A DNA stretch of 64,000 nucleotides from Leifsonia shinshuensis (GTDB lineage Bacteria; Actinomycetota; Actinomycetes; Actinomycetales; Microbacteriaceae): positions 1,116,001 through 1,180,000 of the forward strand of contig NZ_CP043641.1 in NCBI RefSeq assembly GCF_014217625.1. Direction: 5' to 3'. Below are positions 60,643 through 64,000 of the stretch, piece by piece. Under the pieces are notes generated by a model. That model was not told where the DNA came from and ran no database searches. It was given only the letters and a program-made list of their open reading frames with translations. The position numbers and the translations under genes are program-made. Numbering within the stretch: the first letter of the stretch is position 1; each line of letters begins with the position of its first letter.

Positions 60643-62151
60643 GTGGACGAGGCTCTCGACGCCGCGCGCGTCGCGGCGGTCTGGGAGGAGCATCCCACCT
60701 GGGCGCTGCTGCGCAGCTATAACGGCCGCTGGGTCCTCCCCCTCTTCTCGCGCCATCTGGAGTACGCCGACGGCACGGTCTCGGCGGACTGGTTCCACCA
60801 GAAGGTCGCGGAAGCGCTCGACGCGCTGGACGATGACCGCGCGCCGGCCGACGAACCCACGCCCGGCGCCGACGCCGAGTCCTCCCGCACCTCCCCCGTC
60901 GAGTACTGCCGCAGCTGGGTCGACAGCCGCTGGCTGATCCGCACCCGCGCCGGGGCCGGCGAGGGACGCGCGCGCTACCGGCTCTCGCAGTACGCGCTCC
61001 AAGCGCTGCGGATCGTCCGCGAACTGGCCGAGCCGGACAGCGCGGTGTCGGAGGCGCGCTTCGCGAGCATCGCGCACGCCGTCCACCACCTCGCAGCGCT
61101 GACCGACCCCACCGCGGAGTCCCAGCTGGAACGCCTCGACAGGGAGATCGCCGGGTTGCAGGCCCGGCGGGATGCGATCGCACGCGACGGCGCCGTCGCC
61201 GCGTCGCCCGAGACCGTCGCCCGCCAGGTGCGCGAGGTGCTGCGGCTCACCGCGACCCTGCCGGAGGACTTCCGCCAGCTCGGCGCGATGGTCGAGCAGC
61301 GGCACCGCGAGGTCGCGCGGGCGGCCTCGTCCCAGCACGTCGGCAAGGGCGCGATCGTCGACCGCTTCCTGCGCGACAACGACCTCCTGGAGCAGACACC
61401 GGAGGGCCGCGCCTACCGCGGCTTCGCGGGGATGCTGTCCTCGCGCGAGCTGGACGGGATGCGCGCCGACATCGACCGCGTGCTGTCCCGGCCGGACACG
61501 GAGCTGACCGAGCGGCAGCGCACGCAGCTGGAGACCCTGATCACCTCGCTGCTGGCCGAGGAGCAGACCGTCCAGGAGACCTACGTGCGCTGGACCTCGT
61601 CGCTGCGCCGGTTCCTCAGCCGCAGCGGCTCCGACCGGCACGCGCGCTTGCTGTCGTTCGCCGCCCGCGCGCTCGACGCCGGTGCGCTCTGGACGGAGCG
61701 CCGGCCCGGCCCTGTGCTGGTCGACGGCGACGTGCTCGGCGTCGGCGGCTGGGATCTGGTCGACGTGACCCAGACCCAGCTCTGGCGCGACCGCGGCCGG
61801 CCGGAGGTCGGCGTGGCGATCGCCGAGAACGACGACCCGCTGCCCGCGCACGAGCGCGACGCGCTCCGGTTGGCGGTCGGGACCAGCACGACCGCTGTGC
61901 GGGAGACGATCGACGCGCTGCTGGCGCGCGCCGAGACCGTCACCGGGGCCGACGTGTACGCGCAGACGCCGCCGGAGTTCCGCCGGCTCGGACTGGCCGT
62001 GAGCCTCATCGAGCTGGGCGCCGAGCACGGCGCCGTGGCCGAGGGCGTCCAGACCGTGCCGTTGGAGCTGGCCGACGGCGACCGCGAAGTGACCATGCCG
62101 CTGCTCGTCTTCGGACGGGACGCGCTCGAGACGGAGGCGGAGGACCGGTGA
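60643..62151 (+). CDS. jetA: Wadjet defence protein JetA (DUF3375)
   Basis: A 502-residue DUF3375 protein, the kleisin-like subunit of the type I Wadjet (Jet) system, an SMC-related complex that cleaves circular plasmid DNA. The N-terminal HPTWALLRSYNGRWVLPLFSRH (VWEEHPTWALL) is the family opening, and WVDSRWLIR and RRFLSRSGSDR are further family-like stretches. GTG with GGAGG 4 nt upstream. The next gene overlaps by 4 bp and encodes DUF4194 (JetB). Order A-B-C is the usual one. It begins 77 nt after the initiator tRNA. Confidence 0.9.
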   Translation: MDEALDAARVAAVWEEHPTWALLRSYNGRWVLPLFSRHLEYADGTVSADWFHQKVAEALDALDDDRAPADEPTPGADAESSRTSPVEYCRSWVDSRWLIRTRAGAGEGRARYRLSQYALQALRIVRELAEPDSAVSEARFASIAHAVHHLAALTDPTAESQLERLDREIAGLQARRDAIARDGAVAASPETVARQVREVLRLTATLPEDFRQLGAMVEQRHREVARAASSQHVGKGAIVDRFLRDNDLLEQTPEGRAYRGFAGMLSSRELDGMRADIDRVLSRPDTELTERQRTQLETLITSLLAEEQTVQETYVRWTSSLRRFLSRSGSDRHARLLSFAARALDAGALWTERRPGPVLVDGDVLGVGGWDLVDVTQTQLWRDRGRPEVGVAIAENDDPLPAHERDALRLAVGTSTTAVRETIDALLARAETVTGADVYAQTPPEFRRLGLAVSLIELGAEHGAVAEGVQTVPLELADGDREVTMPLLVFGRDALETEAEDR

Positions 62152-62810
62152 CGGACACGCTCGAACAGGACCCGATCGGCAGCGAGGAGGCCGAAGGCAC
62201 CGACGCGTTCGGCGACCGCGCCTCCGACGCCCTCCCCCGCGAGGCGCGCACCGCGCTCGTCACCCTGCTGACGAGCCGGTTCATCACCCGCGCGAAGCAG
62301 CCCGACGCCTGGCGCGGCCTCCTCGACCACGAGGACGACATCCGCGCCCGGCTCGGCGAGCTGTTCCTGGAGCTGCACCTCGACCGCGAGCACGAGGTCG
62401 CCTTCAAGCGCCAGAACGGCGAGGACGGCGTCCCCGTCCTGCTGCGCCGCGAGAAGCCGCTGTCGCGCGACGCCTCGCTGCTGCTGGTGCTGCTGCGCCA
62501 GGAGCACGCATACACCGACGCGCAGGACGAGCCGGTCACGGTCACCCGCGACCACATCGCCGAGTTCCTCGGCCGGTTCCAGGGCGACTCCGCGCACGAC
62601 GAGGTGCGCGTGGACCGCCGGATCCGCGCGGCGATCGCGGCCCTCGACCGGCTGGAGCTGCTCACCCCCGCACCGGAGGACCCCGATCTCTTCGTCGTCT
62701 CGCCCGCGGTCGTGCCGCTGATCGGGACCGCGGAGCTGCTCCACCTGGAGCGGATGTTCCTGGAGGGCGCGGGAGAAGACGCCCCCACCGCCGAGGAGGA
62801 CGCCGAGTGA
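62148..62810 (+). CDS. jetB: Wadjet defence protein JetB (DUF4194)
   Basis: A 220-residue DUF4194 protein, the KITE-like (winged-helix) subunit of Wadjet. LVTLLTSRFITRAKQPDAWRGLL, EVAFKRQNGE and SLLLVLLRQEHAYT with a C-terminal FVVSPAVVPLIGTAEL are family-like. GTG start inside the jetA stop, and its own stop overlaps the jetC GTG, so all three are translationally coupled. Confidence 0.88.
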   Translation: MTDTLEQDPIGSEEAEGTDAFGDRASDALPREARTALVTLLTSRFITRAKQPDAWRGLLDHEDDIRARLGELFLELHLDREHEVAFKRQNGEDGVPVLLRREKPLSRDASLLLVLLRQEHAYTDAQDEPVTVTRDHIAEFLGRFQGDSAHDEVRVDRRIRAAIAALDRLELLTPAPEDPDLFVVSPAVVPLIGTAELLHLERMFLEGAGEDAPTAEEDAE

Positions 62811-64000
62811 CCGACCTGCCCGTCGACGACGGCCTGCTGCGCCGCGGCCAGTTCCGCATCGAACTCGTCCAGCTGCTCAACTGGGGAAGCTACGACGGCC
62901 TGCACCGGATGCCGGTCGGCCGCGGCGGCATCGCCATCCTCGGCCCGACCGGGCGCGGCAAGTCCACCGTGCTCGACGCGATGTCGGCCGTCATCATGCC
63001 GAACCCGCAGGAGTTCAACCGCGCGGCGCGCGACGACTCCCGGCAGCGCTCCGAGCGCACCGTATACAGCTACGCCCGCGGCAAGACCGACGAGGTGAAG
63101 GACGCCGGGTCGGACACCACCACGACGCACTTCCTCCGGCCGCTCGGCACCGCGTTCCCGAGCGGCGCCGCGATCACCTGGCGCACCGAGCTGGGCGAGA
63201 CGATCACCGCGGCGCGCCTCGCCTGGATCGGGCCGGACACCTCCACGCAGGACGAGGTCACCACCGCGACGGTGTACCTGCTCGCCCACGGCGAGTTCCC
63301 GCTCGGCCGGCTCAACGAGCTGGTGCAGGAGCCCGGCAGCTCGTCGCCGCTCACCCGCGCCTCCCTCGCCCGGCTCGTGCATCCCGAGCGCGACCTGGTC
63401 ACCTCCTCCCAGCCCGAGCTGCGCGTGCGGCTCTGCGAGGAGCTGGGCATCGGGGGCAGCGACGAGTCGCAGCTGAAGGCGCTCACCCTGCTGCGCCGCG
63501 CCCAGGCGTCCAAGGGCGTCTTCTCCATCGACGAGCTGTTCAAGAGCTTCGTGCTCACGGAGCCGCGCGCCCTCTCCCGCTGGGAGACGACCCTCAGCAG
63601 CTACCGCGAGGCGTCGGCGCTGTACGACGTCTTCGAGACGACGCGCCGCAAGCTGGAAGTCCTCGCGGACGTCCCGGCGCGAGCCGAGCAGTACGCGGCC
63701 GCCGCCGAGGACGCGACCGGCAAGCGCCGGCTGCTCTCCCCCGCCGACGGCGAGAACGACCCGCGCCTGCGGGTCTGGCTGGCCGAGCGCGTGCGCGACT
63801 GGGTGTCCGGCCAGGTGGACGAGGTCCGCGACCGCAAGCGCGAGCAGGAGGCGCTGCGCCGGGACGCCGACGCCGAGGAGCGCGCGGCGCATCGTGCGCA
63901 CCAAGACGCCCAGGCCCGGCTCGCGGCGGCCGGCGGCGACCCGTCCGTGGCACTCCGCCGCGAGCACGAGTTCGCCGAGCGGGTCCTCGCGGCGCAGACC
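62807..64000 (+). CDS. jetC: Wadjet SMC-like ATPase JetC (3' end outside window)
   Basis: The first 398 residues of an SMC/MukB-like ATPase. FRIELVQLLNWGSYDGLHRM opens the head, and Walker A is GPTGRGKST (residues 46-54). The sequence becomes charged and coiled-coil-like from about residue 290 (VRDWVSGQVDEVRDRKREQEALRRD region). GTG within the jetB stop. The frame is open at the window edge; full-length JetC is usually more than 1000 residues, and jetD is expected beyond 64000. Confidence 0.9.
   Translation, partial: MTDLPVDDGLLRRGQFRIELVQLLNWGSYDGLHRMPVGRGGIAILGPTGRGKSTVLDAMSAVIMPNPQEFNRAARDDSRQRSERTVYSYARGKTDEVKDAGSDTTTTHFLRPLGTAFPSGAAITWRTELGETITAARLAWIGPDTSTQDEVTTATVYLLAHGEFPLGRLNELVQEPGSSSPLTRASLARLVHPERDLVTSSQPELRVRLCEELGIGGSDESQLKALTLLRRAQASKGVFSIDELFKSFVLTEPRALSRWETTLSSYREASALYDVFETTRRKLEVLADVPARAEQYAAAAEDATGKRRLLSPADGENDPRLRVWLAERVRDWVSGQVDEVRDRKREQEALRRDADAEERAAHRAHQDAQARLAAAGGDPSVALRREHEFAERVLAAQT

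Overview
The window is high-GC DNA with dense, overlapping gene strings. It carries an actinobacterial gene set: ftsE-ftsX-smpB next to prfB, a DUF3039 gene, an ssrA tag ending in ALAA, many GTG starts, and several starts placed 6-14 nt after a TAnnnT-type -10 box, which suggests leaderless transcripts. It most resembles Microbacteriaceae (Leifsonia-like). That placement is inferred from gene content and was not tested by alignment. No rRNA, integrase, transposase or CRISPR array was seen.

Layout, left to right. 1-2554: end of an ABC-2 permease, a quinone oxidoreductase and a DUF2809 membrane protein. 2639-10071: a six-gene, translationally coupled operon with more A/T-ending codons than its surroundings. 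It encodes a glycosyltransferase-like protein, a divergent adenylosuccinate synthetase (PurA) paralogue, a HAD phosphatase, a GMC oxidoreductase, an MFS exporter and a membrane GT2 glycosyltransferase. I do not recognise this combination; it looks like a small biosynthetic and export cluster and is the main discovery candidate. 10139-17584: adenosine/adenine deaminase, hydrolase, amino-acid permease, TelA and small proteins, two of which look frameshifted. 17646-18040: tmRNA. 18146-24247: a LacI-controlled catabolic locus (two SDRs, MFS, polysaccharide-deacetylase-like hydrolase, asparaginase). 24304-32879: SIMPL protein, DUF5666-like protein, tyrosine phosphatase, smpB, ftsX, ftsE with a long disordered tail, prfB, MFS and an LLM flavin oxidoreductase. 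32898-43213: tRNA-Leu, acyltransferase, DedA, a region with an interspersed inverted repeat, a CDF metal exporter with a Zur-like box, rdgB-rph-murI, pncB, DUF3039 and an ABC pair.

43461-51146 is a cell-surface polymer locus: nucleotidyltransferase with a structured leader, a TagGH/Wzm-Wzt-type ABC exporter, two GT2 enzymes and a CDP-alcohol phosphotransferase. It is interrupted by a 423-bp tandem duplication carrying two nearly identical XRE regulators. 51260-54422 holds an HtrA-type protease and an aminotransferase. 54433-60366 is a seven-gene operon on the minus strand: a response-regulator/PIG-L deacetylase fusion, ATP-grasp ligase, PHP hydrolase, tiny membrane protein, response regulator, sensor kinase and nitrilase. 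This is a second unusual system. 60489-60611 is initiator tRNA with its terminator, followed by jetA, jetB and the start of jetC of a Wadjet (Jet) plasmid-defence operon that leaves the window at 64000.

Many neighbouring genes overlap by 1-25 bp (mostly ATGA or GTGA), so the operon assignments rest largely on translational coupling. Functions of the unfamiliar clusters are inferences from domain content.
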